DNA from: Bacillus sp. 2205SS5-2
GTDB taxonomy: Bacteria > Bacillota > Bacilli > Bacillales > Bacillaceae_K
Direction of reading: 5' to 3'
NCBI RefSeq assembly: GCF_037024155.1
Contig: NZ_JAYKTS010000019.1
Span: 1-64,000, forward strand
Length of the DNA stretch: 64,000 nucleotides
Below, one piece after another: positions 44,724 through 53,813 of this stretch; the first letter of the stretch is position 1; every line of letters starts with the position of its first letter. The notes beneath the pieces are model-generated. The model made no database searches, was not told where the DNA came from, and worked only from the letters and a program-made list of their open reading frames with translations. The position numbers and the translations under genes are program-made.

Positions 44724-44972
44724 ATGTCTACTCCCTATCGTTGTCCTGGTTGTAAAACTAATAAAACTCGATTTAATTTGATCGAACAAGTCTCTCACGG
44801 TGTCAAACTCAATCCACAGTCTGGTGAAGTTCAAGAAACTTATACCTCAGATAACGCAGGTCCTTTTCATATTCCATATAATGGACCTGACGTACGCGTT
44901 CAATGTGCTGCCTGTGGGCTCATTGAAGATGAGAAAACTTTTGAAAAGTTTGGAGAAAGTAACTATCAGTAA
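44724..44972 (+). CDS. Small zinc-ribbon protein
   Basis: The 82-residue product starts [17 protein letters not shown] after AAAGGAG. Cys pairs CPGC (residue ~7) and CAAC (residue ~61) frame a strand-rich core, a zinc-ribbon arrangement. The central [19 protein letters not shown] and [14 protein letters not shown] are not familiar. Function unknown. Confidence 0.75.
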   Translation: MSTPYRCPGCKTNKTRFNLIEQVSHGVKLNPQSGEVQETYTSDNAGPFHIPYNGPDVRVQCAACGLIEDEKTFEKFGESNYQ

Positions 44973-45067
44973 ATACAGTTTTACTTTCAAGATCAACCAT
45001 TTTCAGTTTGAAGGCTCTGATCCATTAACTTAATCGGATCCCGTGGGAAATAACCAGATTTGTACTA

Positions 45068-45100
45068 ACTCCCCCTCTCTCATCACTGAAGGGGAGTGTT
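45068..45100. terminator. Possible terminator at the end of the G3E GTPase gene
   Basis: ACTCCCC pairs with GGGGAGT over a 16-base loop, with GTTTT on the plus-strand side. It overlaps the 3' end of the G3E gene and may serve the plus-strand zinc-ribbon gene. Confidence 0.45.
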
Positions 45101-46021
45101 TTCCGTTTGTTCTAACTTTTTTAACTGATTTTTCAATTCATCAACCTTCAATTGTTCGCCGATGATGACCAAATTTTTCGGCATATTCATATCTTCCGGC
45201 AAAAACATCGGCATTCCATATGAATATTGAAAGGAATAGGGATACTGAAATCCAGTGAATGGAATATATCCTTTCATTCGATAAATAGTATCTGGACTTT
45301 TTCTTAACCAGTTCTCAAATTGTTCTTGATCCACTGAATTCGTAAAAGTATAGACAAAGGATTGAAGAGATAATTGTTTTTTATCTCGAGTCGATATTGA
45401 ATTTAGAATATCTTCTTCACTTGTTTGCAAAGCCTCAATATCTTTTAATGAAAGCTTGCTATGAGTCGTTATAAGTGTGCGAGCACTTGAATTAATCGAC
45501 TGAATTTCAAACACGACTTTCCCGACAGCATTTTCTGATAATAAATCCGTCTTGTTTAATAACAGCAAGTGTGAATGGCGAATTTGCTCTCTTAATAGTT
45601 GAAGAACCTGGGGAGATAAAAATTCTCGATTGTCCCATTGAAGCACATCCACAATGGTAATGATTCCTTTAAAATTCCAGTGGTCTGCGAACAAAGGCGA
45701 CATCACACTATCAAGAACTTCAACTGGATGGGCAGCTCCCGTTGTTTCAATTATCAGCACATCCCACCCCTTATTAAACAACAGTTCCTGCAATTGGGAC
45801 TCAAGCTTTTCTTGGATAGTACAACAGATACAGCCATCTAGTAATTCTGCTAAAGGAATCCCCTCTTCCACCTCATCCGAGTCAATCGATACCTTTCCTA
45901 ATTCATTCATTAATACGGCCGGTTTTTTCCCTTGTTTTTTTAACATTGAAACCATTTGTTTCAACAATGTTGTTTTTCCACTACCTAAAAATCCTGATAA
46001 AATATATATTTCTCGCTTCAT
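45083..46021 (-). CDS. CobW/G3E family GTPase, putative metallochaperone
   Basis: The 312-residue product has Walker A GFLGSGKTTLLKQMV, the metal motif CICC in LLDGCICCTIQEKLESQL, LIIETTGAAHPVEVLDSV and the base motif LLLNKTDLLS. The CobW C-terminal domain follows (TIYRMKGYIPFTGF). Members supply Zn, Co or other metals. A palindromic box in its leader (TGTAAATATTTACA) may be an operator. It is monocistronic. Confidence 0.92.
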   Translation of the reverse strand: MKREIYILSGFLGSGKTTLLKQMVSMLKKQGKKPAVLMNELGKVSIDSDEVEEGIPLAELLDGCICCTIQEKLESQLQELLFNKGWDVLIIETTGAAHPVEVLDSVMSPLFADHWNFKGIITIVDVLQWDNREFLSPQVLQLLREQIRHSHLLLLNKTDLLSENAVGKVVFEIQSINSSARTLITTHSKLSLKDIEALQTSEEDILNSISTRDKKQLSLQSFVYTFTNSVDQEQFENWLRKSPDTIYRMKGYIPFTGFQYPYSFQYSYGMPMFLPEDMNMPKNLVIIGEQLKVDELKNQLKKLEQTENTPLQ

Positions 46022-46042
46022 TTGATATGTCCTTTCTTTTCG

Positions 46043-46056
46043 TGTAAATATTTACA
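46043..46056. promoter_or_regulatory. Perfect 14-bp palindrome upstream of the G3E GTPase gene
   Basis: TGTAAATATTTACA lies 22 bases upstream of the start codon. It could be an operator, but it does not match the known Zur or Fur boxes of B. subtilis, and AT-rich palindromes occur by chance. Confidence 0.3.
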
Positions 46057-46145
46057 TTTTAATCAGAGATCTACCATGAAATAAAAAATGATTCGAATGG
46101 TATTCCCGGAAAATCCAGACTTTGTTGAATTCACTTTTTTCACTA

Positions 46146-46306
46146 AGGGTTTAATCGTATACATTATTGCTATTTCTTCCGAGTTTTTTATGAATCCTCC
46201 ATTTTGCTGTTGAAATTCATCAAAATAGACGAAAGGATGCCGCGAAACAGAGCTGTATCATAGTTCATTCGCTGGTACGAAAAGCACAAACATTGCGAAA
46301 ACAACC
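46146..46306. repeat. Dispersed palindromic repeat, type A
   Basis: The 161-bp copy starts AGGGTTTAATCGTATAC and ends CATTGCGAAAACAACC. The flanks TTCACTA and TTTTCTA match at 5 of 7. Confidence 0.85.
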
Positions 46307-47012
46307 TTTTCTAAAGATATTTTCACAATGCTTCTGCTATGAACTAAGCTCTACAACATGATGTAAATAGATTTCAAATCTTCTTTTGCATCATATCGAA
46401 GTTTCTTCACCACTAGGGCGTTTCCTTTTCACATTTGATAATAATTAAGCAAATTATTCAAAATGTACCATTTCTAACATTCAATAGTATCATTATATCT
46501 AGAATTCATATACTTTTTTCCAGATGAAATCCCCTTCAATAACTTGAGAATAACCGGCTAAAAGATTAGAAGGATTCGCTTATCAAACCCTATTCAATTA
46601 AATCTTAGTGGACTACTAATGCGCTTCTCCAAACTGAATCCAGCCATATGTAATCCAATATAGAGTATACTCTACTCTCCCTTTGGTTTCAATTTAGGCA
46701 AGTCCAAGCTATTGACATCACCAGAAAAACACTCTGCAGTATACATGGTTAATAAGCTAGATGACCCAAAATAATGTAAACAATTAATTAGCCGTATTAT
46801 GAAGGTGAAATAGCTTTATTGAATGGATTAATGCAGATGTCCATACCTTCTTAACTAACACCTTGTTTGGAATTTATTTATCCCTATTTAGGTAAGGCTA
46901 ACAGACCCATTTCGTTAGTCAGACTGATATACTTGTTGATGAAAAAAATTTAGTTTTGCAATGATTATTTCAAGCATATGCTAACATTAGGACAGCGAAA
47001 GGCGGGACTAGG
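46307..47012. other. Long intergenic stretch without recognised features
   Basis: AT-rich with stops in all frames. I see no gene, RNA or repeat. The end carries AAAGGCGGGA, the probable ribosome-binding site of the AlbA_2 gene. Confidence 0.4.
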
Positions 47013-47741
47013 ATGTACTACGATCATATTGTACCGGTCAACTTACGATTTTTTTTGAATAACCCGTCAAAAGAAGGCTTCACTGATTTGCTGCTAAACA
47101 ATACGGGCGAAACCGATTTTCTTGATTTTAAAACAAAGTGGGTCGAATTCACAAAGCTAGCCAAACACATTTTGGCCATTGCTAACTCTGGCGGAGGCTG
47201 TATGCTGATCGGAGTCAAACAGCTCGATGATGGCACTTCTGAGTTTTGCGGTCTTAGCGATGAGGAATTTTTAGATAAAGCAGATGTGGACAATAAACTT
47301 GATAGCTTACTACCGAAATACCTTAAATACCGTACAGAAGATTACTATTTTACTACAAACGAGACAACTCATTTTCATAATAAATTATTTCAGGTATTAA
47401 TCATTGAGTATGACCCCAAATACGTACCCTATACGTCTGTCGTCACCCGCGGGGAGCTGCGTTATGGTGCTATATATATCCGACAAGGAACCAAGTCATT
47501 AGAAGCAACGAACGACAAATTAGTCGAGATGATTTTAAGAAAGGTTCAATCCGGCGGCTCGGATAGTAATGATTTAACCCTGCAAGAGCACTTAGAACAA
47601 CTAAAGTCACTCTACCATGAAGAGGTTTCGCATCAAAAAGAAACTTATCAACACTATATACAAGACTTAATTGAAAAGAAAAAGGCCCGAATTGAGGCCT
47701 ATCTAGATGTGTTGGATATTAAAAAAGAAAGTGAGGATTAG
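47013..47741 (+). CDS. AlbA_2 (Schlafen-like) domain protein with C-terminal coiled coil
   Basis: The 242-residue product has an AlbA_2 domain at about residues 15-165: GETDFLDFKTKW, KLAKHILAIANSGGGCMLIG, VLIIEYDPKYVPYTSVVTRG, GAIYIRQGTKSLEATNDKL. Residues ~180-242 form a charged coiled coil (LQEHLEQLKSLYHEEVSHQK). This domain binds nucleic acid or nucleotides and is found in defence and regulatory proteins. The gene is isolated between two long decayed spacers, suggesting accessory status. Confidence 0.85.
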   Translation: MYYDHIVPVNLRFFLNNPSKEGFTDLLLNNTGETDFLDFKTKWVEFTKLAKHILAIANSGGGCMLIGVKQLDDGTSEFCGLSDEEFLDKADVDNKLDSLLPKYLKYRTEDYYFTTNETTHFHNKLFQVLIIEYDPKYVPYTSVVTRGELRYGAIYIRQGTKSLEATNDKLVEMILRKVQSGGSDSNDLTLQEHLEQLKSLYHEEVSHQKETYQHYIQDLIEKKKARIEAYLDVLDIKKESED

Positions 47742-48149
47742 GTACAAAATCACTGAGACGCTATTCCTAAAAACTAATTTTTGGGACATGATTTATAAAA
47801 GGGATTCTGTAAATCATTAAAAAGGGGGAATTGCTTGATTTCAGTTTGAAAGTGCAGAGTATTCATTGTATTTTTATGATTGATGACTTAGAGCCCCAGA
47901 TGTATCTTTTTTAGCTGAAGTGTTCCTCTTTGTATTTGACTCCCCTTTTATTAGTAAATGGCTGTTTTTGCTATGAATGTCGCTCTACGCAACAGTACAT
48001 TATCCGAGAAAACCTATGGGTTCAGGGCATCTATTTGGTTCTTTTTATACAAAATCCATACTAAAATAGCCGATTCCTTTGAAGATTTGATTAAATAACC
48101 TAATAATTCTATTTACCCAAGGTGCTTCTTCTTCACTCCCCTCACATAT
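47742..48149. other. Intergenic stretch with a degenerate repeat
   Basis: Between 47956 and 48077 the words AAATGGCTGTTTTTGC, GGGTTCAGGGCATC and ACTAAAATAGCC follow the order of a strongly diverged type A copy. No gene is seen. Confidence 0.45.
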
Positions 48150-48935
48150 CTACTTCATATAAGTATATAGATCGTCCTGCATGACGAATACACTCGTCGA
48201 AACGTGTTCATTTACGCCCGATGAAAGCACTCTATGTTCGATGGACATCGAATTTAAATTGAGCAAAGACCTTCCAATTCTTAATATATCTTTTGACCTC
48301 ATATCTGTTTCAATCGCCTTAAGTGCAGCAGTTGCCAGACTTAATCCTTCTTTGGAACGCACTAATTCTTGAATATTGAATAGCAATTCTCCAGTGATTC
48401 CCTCATCTGACTTTTTTTCTTTAACCTCAGCAATTGCGACTAATCTCTGAAGTTTATTAGTGAACTCGTTTGAAGTGTTCGTCACGATTGATTGAATTTC
48501 ACCAATATTCACACTCGCCCAATGATCAATTCCCACCTGAAACTGTTCCTCAATAATATCCTTCACCACATCTATTCCTCCAATGCTAAAGGAATGAAAA
48601 AGGTCTTTTTCCTCTGAACCAGAAATACCTACGACTGTATCAGGTAGAATTTCTACTAATTTAACCGAAGATTCACCATTTAGTTGCGCAAGGATCATCT
48701 TCCGAGGTTGTTGACTTTTCTCTGTTTGCTCATATCCAACCAATAAAAAACGCAATGGTTGTTCTTGTAAGCTATCTGATTGTTGATTGGACTTAGAGAA
48801 TACATCCCCTTTCGTTTCTTGAAAACTGGTGAATGTATCCTGAAGCTTGCTTTTTTCATTCCATGCCCCTGTGGTAAAAACATGTAGAAGTCCAATCGCA
48901 ATAAGTAGTTGCAAAATGAACCGAATTTTCTTCAT
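48150..48935 (-). CDS. Divergent LytR-CpsA-Psr-like membrane-anchored protein
   Basis: The 261-residue product starts MKKIRFILQLLIAIGLLHVF after AAAGAGGTG. One N-terminal helix anchors an extracellular domain with the LCP outline: PLRFLLVGYEQTEKSQQPRK, VKLVEILPDTVVGISG, SIGGIDVVKDIIEEQFQVGI and DHWASVNIGEIQSIV. The catalytic Arg/Asp cluster (for example PRDTxV) is replaced by LPDTVV, so transfer of wall polymers is doubtful. The LCP call is tentative. Confidence 0.6.
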   Translation of the reverse strand: MKKIRFILQLLIAIGLLHVFTTGAWNEKSKLQDTFTSFQETKGDVFSKSNQQSDSLQEQPLRFLLVGYEQTEKSQQPRKMILAQLNGESSVKLVEILPDTVVGISGSEEKDLFHSFSIGGIDVVKDIIEEQFQVGIDHWASVNIGEIQSIVTNTSNEFTNKLQRLVAIAEVKEKKSDEGITGELLFNIQELVRSKEGLSLATAALKAIETDMRSKDILRIGRSLLNLNSMSIEHRVLSSGVNEHVSTSVFVMQDDLYTYMK

Positions 48936-49062
48936 TGCAGTCACCTCTTTTAGATATACTACCATTGTTGGGATATCTTCCGGTTTCTATACCAGGTAAT
49001 CCGGAATGCGCATGGAACTAGACACCATACCACTGAAACATTCAACCTGCTTGTCTGCACAA

Positions 49063-49105
49063 AAAAAAGAGCGAGACCATAATAGTTGGACTCACTCTTT
49101 TGTAT
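49063..49105 (-). terminator. Terminator of the ctpB-like gene
   Basis: AAAGAGCGAGACC pairs with GGACTCACTCTTT (one mismatch), with a T run on the minus-strand side. Confidence 0.88.
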
Positions 49106-49138
49106 CTGATCACAAGAGGCTTTTCTCCTAATTTTGTT

Positions 49139-50671
49139 TTATAGGCCTAGTACGTCTATTGCCTTTTGTAATTGAGGATCTTCTACTATTAGTTTTTCTT
49201 GGATTTTTTGCATCAACGAAACAGTTGTGTCACCCGTAAGAATGCCTGTTACTTCTAATTTTTCTGACGACTGATACTCTTTAAGCGCCTCTATCGCCTC
49301 TTTATCAAGCATCCCATCGATTTCGCCTGGGGCATAACCTAACAACTTAAGCATCTCTTCTGCTGCTTTAATCTGATCTGATACATCATTCTCTTTCCAC
49401 TCATTTGTTGGCTCTATATAGGGCAAAGAAGAGTATTCTGGTAGTTTCACGACATGCGTAGGTTCAATCCCTTTTGTATGAATCCAATTGCCATCAGGTG
49501 TTAACCATTTACTTGTAGTCATTTTAATATTAGATCCATCCTCGAAAGGTTGAGCAGATTGAACCGTTCCTTTTCCAAACGACTTTTCCCCAATCAACGG
49601 AATATCAATTGTCTCGTTGATGGCAGCTGCTAAAATCTCAGAAGCACTTGCACTTCCTTCGTTAATTAACACACTGACTGGAATATCAATCTTTTCGCCG
49701 CCTTCTGCAAGAACTGGTTGACGATTCCCTTCACGGTCCTCAATTTGAACGATTTTTTCCCCTTTTGGTACGAAAAGATTCGATATCTGAATCGCTTGAT
49801 CCAGAAGTCCTCCTGGATTTTGGCGAAGATCAATCACCATTCCTTTCATTCCTTTGTCCTTCATGGTCTCCAAAGCAGAAGTTAATTCACTATAAGTCTT
49901 GTCAGAAAATGACTTGATTTGAATCAGTGCAACCCCATTTTCTTTCATCTCGGCTGTCACACTTTCAATCGGAATTTCATCACGAGTTATACTGACATCG
50001 AGCGCTTCACTATTTCCAGGTCGTTGGATCGTTAACACAACCTCTGTTCCTTTTTCCCCTCGAATAAGCATTACTGCATCTGTCGTGCTAAAGCCTTGAA
50101 CACTTTCCCCATCGACCGCTAAAATCTGATCATTGGGCTTTAATCCTGCTTTTTCAGCTGGCGCCCCTTTAATTGGTGATACCACGGTGATAAACCCATT
50201 TTTAGATTGGATTTCAGCTCCGATCCCTTCGAAGGAAGAACTTATTACTTGATTAAATTGTTCCGCTTCTTCAACAGACATATAATCTGAATAGGGATCA
50301 TCAAGCGATTCTACCATACCATTGATAGCACCGTTAATCAGTGTTTCTGTTTCAATGTCCGTATAATATTGTTCATTTAATTTATCATACGCTTCAAATA
50401 GTTTTTCAAATTCAGCTCGCTTTTCTCCAGTTAAGGGCTCTGGTACACCCACATCCACTGCTTTTTCATCGCCAAATGCTAAGGCAAATGTTGTTATTGC
50501 TGCGGTAGCAAAAACAAGAACAAACAATAGCATAAGAAAACGAAACTTCCCAATTTTAAAGTAACTAGAAGAATTTTGTTCTTCGGAAGTTACTTCATTA
50601 TTTTCTTGATCCAAACCCTTCACCACTTTCATCCTGTGTAAGAAACTGCACTGTTTTACTAAGGATAGCAT
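49139..50671 (-). CDS. Carboxyl-terminal processing protease, CtpB-like (S41)
   Basis: The 510-residue product has a membrane anchor (about 43-65), a PDZ domain (~150-225: GIGAEIQSKNGFITVVSPIK, GLKPNDQILAVDGESVQGF), the S41 core with catalytic Ser in INEGSASASEILAAA and Lys in GEKSFGKGTVQSA, and a C-terminal peptidoglycan-binding domain (GYAPGEIDGMLDKEAIEALK). In B. subtilis, CtpB cuts SpoIVFA to activate sigma-K processing. The start is uncertain; an ATG at 50632 (MKVVKG) is possible. Confidence 0.92.
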   Translation of the reverse strand: MLSLVKQCSFLHRMKVVKGLDQENNEVTSEEQNSSSYFKIGKFRFLMLLFVLVFATAAITTFALAFGDEKAVDVGVPEPLTGEKRAEFEKLFEAYDKLNEQYYTDIETETLINGAINGMVESLDDPYSDYMSVEEAEQFNQVISSSFEGIGAEIQSKNGFITVVSPIKGAPAEKAGLKPNDQILAVDGESVQGFSTTDAVMLIRGEKGTEVVLTIQRPGNSEALDVSITRDEIPIESVTAEMKENGVALIQIKSFSDKTYSELTSALETMKDKGMKGMVIDLRQNPGGLLDQAIQISNLFVPKGEKIVQIEDREGNRQPVLAEGGEKIDIPVSVLINEGSASASEILAAAINETIDIPLIGEKSFGKGTVQSAQPFEDGSNIKMTTSKWLTPDGNWIHTKGIEPTHVVKLPEYSSLPYIEPTNEWKENDVSDQIKAAEEMLKLLGYAPGEIDGMLDKEAIEALKEYQSSEKLEVTGILTGDTTVSLMQKIQEKLIVEDPQLQKAIDVLGL

Positions 50672-50730
50672 TTTTACGGTGCCTCAACAATCTCTAACCC
50701 TTTTATTTTCCCAAGTTTTTTGTCGGATAG

Positions 50731-51303
50731 TCATGGTTTATCAAAGTTCCACGTAAAAAGACTTGTAAAAAGAGCAATAATCGTAATCGCTACGATGGAA
50801 GGTATAAAGGTATGAGAACCTACAACTACCACGCCAAAAGAAAGAATAACTAAATCAAACATAAAAATCAATAGACCAGTATTCACTCCAGTTGCTTTAC
50901 TAATTAAAGCAGCCACAAGATCAATACCGCCTGAAGATGAGTTGGCTTGAAGAAGCAAACCAATGCCAATTCCAACAGTTATTCCTCCCCCTATGACACT
51001 AATCAAAGGGGAAGTATGAATAATGAATTGTGTTGGTTTCAACAGATCAATAAAAAAGGATGTAAGCCATAAACCATGAATACTATTAAAAAACAAGGGC
51101 TTGTCTTTCAAAAAGGCAATAAAATATAGAGGAATGCTAAACAAAATCATAATCAAGCCAGGTTGCACATCCAACCAATAATGAAAAACCAATCCTACCC
51201 CTATCATCCCTCCATCTAGAAAGTGATGAGGAACAAAGAAACCATTGATTCCAATTCCAATTAGAACACTCGCAAGAATTAATCTCCCAATTAAATTCCT
51301 CAT
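50731..51303 (-). CDS. YitT family membrane protein
   Basis: The 190-residue product starts MRNLIGRLILASVLIGIGIN after GGAGGGAC. It has five or six helices with PHHFLDGGMIGVGLVFHYWL, GGGITVGIGIGLLLQANSSS and GGIDLVAALISKATGVNTG, matching the YitT/DUF161 transmembrane region. The usual C-terminal DUF2179 domain is absent, so this is a short form. Function unknown. Confidence 0.88.
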   Translation of the reverse strand: MRNLIGRLILASVLIGIGINGFFVPHHFLDGGMIGVGLVFHYWLDVQPGLIMILFSIPLYFIAFLKDKPLFFNSIHGLWLTSFFIDLLKPTQFIIHTSPLISVIGGGITVGIGIGLLLQANSSSGGIDLVAALISKATGVNTGLLIFMFDLVILSFGVVVVGSHTFIPSIVAITIIALFTSLFTWNFDKP

Positions 51304-51532
51304 AGTCCCTCCGGTAACAAAAAATTCCGAATTTATTTTCCAGCTGCTCAAGAATCATTCATTTGCCATGTTTCATAACTAAGAAACAAAATACACTCTA
51401 CATAGTCATCTTATGAAAGAGGTTGGACAATTCAGACCGTATAAATGAGGAATTTTAGTTAGTTAAACTATCTCACTTTTCAAAAAGGACACCATCCATT
51501 GCTAGGTGAATTGTCTTTTGCATATTTTTTTC
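51304..51532. other. Spacer with no gene
   Basis: No gene or RNA recognised; AGGTTGTTTCAGG at its right end begins the next repeat copy. Confidence 0.35.
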
Positions 51533-52020
51533 AAGGTTGTTTCAGGAGAATTTGTTGCTTTTCGAATCAGTCTATAAACGATGATATTGCTTTTTTTCTT
51601 GGCATATTTTCGTGTAATTTGGTGGAAATAAACAGAAAAATGAAAGATTTCACCTGAAATTAGACTTAATAATAAGAATTTATACGAAAGAACAATTATC
51701 AATAAGCTCTTTGCACAATAAAAGTAATATTTAGGAACCTCTAAATTTTTTAACGTATTCCTCAATAAATCAGTCTTGTACCATTATTGTCATTAGATTT
51801 CCTACTCAAAGAAATTCTTCCGTAAAATTCTAGAAGATGCCTCAAAGCACCATTTGACAAAATCATAGATAATAAACTAATACGAAAAGCCACAATCTTT
51901 GCGAAAACAGCCTTTCCTAATGAAAACTTCTCCATTTCTAGATAGAAAATAAGAAAACAGTCAAAAAAACTTACTACCTGTTTTTTTTGTCCCAATAGCA
52001 ACATAGTATTCGAAAAGAGC
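51533..52020. repeat. Cluster of dispersed-repeat modules
   Basis: A diverged type A copy spans about 51533-51693 (TTGTTGCTTTTCGAATCAGT, ATGAAAGATTTCACCTG, TTTATACGAAAG). A right half follows at 51866-51913 (ATACGAAAAGCCACAATCTT, GCGAAAACAGCC) and runs into module B at 51914-52020 (CATTTCTAGATAG, CTACCTGTTTTTTTTG, TATTCGAAAAGAGC). Open frames here are rejected. Confidence 0.8.
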
Positions 52021-52022
52021 AT

Positions 52023-52054
52023 AAAAAAAAGACGAATGAGATTATTCATTCGTC
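52023..52054 (-). terminator. Terminator of deoD
   Basis: GACGAATGA pairs with TCATTCGTC, with a run of eight T on the minus-strand side, just past the deoD stop. Confidence 0.92.
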
Positions 52055-52066
52055 CTCCAAAAATTA

Positions 52067-52768
52067 TTATTTAATCGCAGCATCTAAAGCTACTTCGATC
52101 ATCTCATTGAACGTTGTTTGTCGTTCTTCCGAAGTAGTTTCTTCACCCGTAATAATGTGATCACTCACAGTTAAGACCGATAAAGCATTACGTCCATACT
52201 TAGCAGCTAGTGTATAAAGAGCAGATGTTTCCATCTCAATCGCTAATATACCGTATTGTGCCCATTTTTCGTGGTCCGCATTGTCGTTATAGAACATGTC
52301 AGCTGTAAAGACGTTTCCGACCTTTAGATTTAATCCCTTTTCTAGCCCGGCGTCATAAGCATTTTTCAGTAAATTGAAATCAGCTGTTGGCGCAAAGTCA
52401 ATACCATTAAAGGTTAATCGGTTCATTTGCGAATCTGTAGATGAAGTCATCGCTAAAATAACGTCACGTACTTTCACATCTTTTTGAATTGCTCCACATG
52501 TACCAACACGAATTAGATTCTGTACATTATAGCTTTGCATTAATTCATTAATATAAATTGAGATAGATGGTACACCCATCCCTGTTCCCTGAACGGATAC
52601 ACGTTCACCTTTATATGTTCCGGTATAGCCAAACATATTTCTTACTTCATTATAGCATTCTGTATTTTCTAAAAAAGTTTCTGCAATATATTTTGCACGT
52701 AAAGGATCTCCTGGCAATAATACCGTTTCTGCAATTTGCCCTTCTTTTGCTCCAATATGAATACTCAT
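52067..52768 (-). CDS. deoD: Purine-nucleoside phosphorylase DeoD
   Basis: The 233-residue product starts [20 protein letters not shown] after GGAGG. Family blocks: [97 protein letters not shown] and [10 protein letters not shown]. It splits purine nucleosides into base and ribose-1-phosphate. Its place between a Ctp protease gene and yodL matches B. subtilis. Confidence 0.96.
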   Translation of the reverse strand: MSIHIGAKEGQIAETVLLPGDPLRAKYIAETFLENTECYNEVRNMFGYTGTYKGERVSVQGTGMGVPSISIYINELMQSYNVQNLIRVGTCGAIQKDVKVRDVILAMTSSTDSQMNRLTFNGIDFAPTADFNLLKNAYDAGLEKGLNLKVGNVFTADMFYNDNADHEKWAQYGILAIEMETSALYTLAAKYGRNALSVLTVSDHIITGEETTSEERQTTFNEMIEVALDAAIK

Positions 52769-52940
52769 AATCATAACCTCCAATTTTTATGTAATCAGGC
52801 CTTCATTCTAAAGAAGTCTGACTTCTTACTTCACCTATACATTGTAGCCGTTTTCATTTAAATGTGCAATGTAAATTATGTGTATTATGCCCGAGCACGG
52901 GAATACTATTTGTGAATCATTTGAAAGGGAGGTTTGACAT

Positions 52941-53057
52941 TTGGATAATCAGAAGAAAAAAATTCAACAAGCTGTACAGCATGCGAATGAACCCACACCT
53001 TCATCCCGAAGTAGAACAAAACCTAAATCATCAAAAAGTGACCGAGAAAAACTTTAA
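52941..53057 (+). CDS. Basic 38-residue micro-protein of unknown function
   Basis: A TTG follows AAAGGGAGG at good distance and opens MDNQKKKIQQAVQHANEPTP followed by SSRSRTKPKSSKSDREKL. It is polar, Lys/Ser/Gln-rich and has no hydrophobic core, like small acid-soluble spore-associated proteins, but I do not recognise it. A second micro-gene starts 14 bases downstream. Confidence 0.6.
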   Translation: MDNQKKKIQQAVQHANEPTPSSRSRTKPKSSKSDREKL

Positions 53058-53071
53058 CGAGGTGATAAAAG

Positions 53072-53215
53072 TTGGGAAAAAAACATCGTAACCGTATAAA
53101 TGGACAAAAGAAAAACAATCATATTCCTAAAGAAGCAACAGATGCTGAATTAGTTGCTCACGCAAAAGAATACTCAGCGGTTAATCGAAAAAATGGACCT
53201 GGAGATCATCTATAG
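53072..53215 (+). CDS. Basic 47-residue micro-protein of unknown function
   Basis: A TTG follows GAGGTGAT and opens MGKKHRNRINGQKKNNHIPK followed by EATDAELVAHAKEYSAVNRK and NGPGDHL. The basic head and short acidic helix resemble the style of YfhD-like small sporulation-associated proteins; the match is not firm. Probably cotranscribed with the preceding micro-gene. Confidence 0.6.
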   Translation: MGKKHRNRINGQKKNNHIPKEATDAELVAHAKEYSAVNRKNGPGDHL

Positions 53216-53654
53216 TCTCATAATTTACACAAGAAATCTCTGTAATCAATTGTTTCTATGAAAATCAATACAGGAGGCTGAATCCTACCTATTTCTTCAA
53301 TATAATGGCTGTAAATAAAAGGCTATTGTTGCATGGGTTGCTGCCTTTGGAAAATGGGTGAAAAGCAGATTTGCATGCCTTCTTTCTCTTTTCCTGATGA
53401 AAAATTCGCTTCTTCGCTATTTAGTATTTAGTTCAAACAACTATGTAGGTTTCGGAACTCAATCAATTATTCTTGTAACAGGTGGTGAATGCTGAGCGAG
53501 CAATTGAACTCATTCCCTTGTCCGGTTTGGTTTTTCGCTTGTTTTAATCAATATGTAGAATCCTGACATTAAGCTAAAATGGTAGCATCAATTGAACCCT
53601 AGAAAATTGTCTTGTCAACACTAAATAGCGAAGAGCCAAAAATTCTTAATAACT
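53216..53654. other. Intergenic stretch bounded by an inverted repeat
   Basis: CTTCGCTATTTAGT at 53413-53426 and ACTAAATAGCGAAG at 53620-53633 form a perfect 14-bp inverted repeat about 190 bp apart. The interior has no gene. It could be a small mobile element or its remnant. Confidence 0.5.
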
Positions 53655-53730
53655 AAAAAAAAATAGGAAATCAATCGAAAAAACCCTACTGCCTTTTTTT
53701 TTGAGCCAAGAATCACAAAGTTTACAAATA
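53655..53730. repeat. Module B fragment of the dispersed repeat
   Basis: AATAGGAAATCAATCGAAAA, AACCCTACTGCC and TTGAGCCAAGAATCACAAAG match the interior of module B as seen at 2.3 kb. Confidence 0.7.
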
Positions 53731-53779
53731 AAGCAAAATAGAAATAGATACCATCAATTTGAAGAACAACTTCTAAAAT

Positions 53780-53813
53780 AAAGAAAACGGCTTATAAAAT
53801 AGCCGTTTTCTTT
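53780..53813 (-). terminator. Terminator of the yodL-like gene
   Basis: AAAGAAAACGGCT pairs with AGCCGTTTTCTTT over an eight-base loop; T residues follow on the minus strand. Confidence 0.9.

Noticed and set aside
51502-52049. Two minus-strand frames of 87 and 95 codons
   Set aside because: They read through clustered repeat modules and have no ribosome-binding sites.
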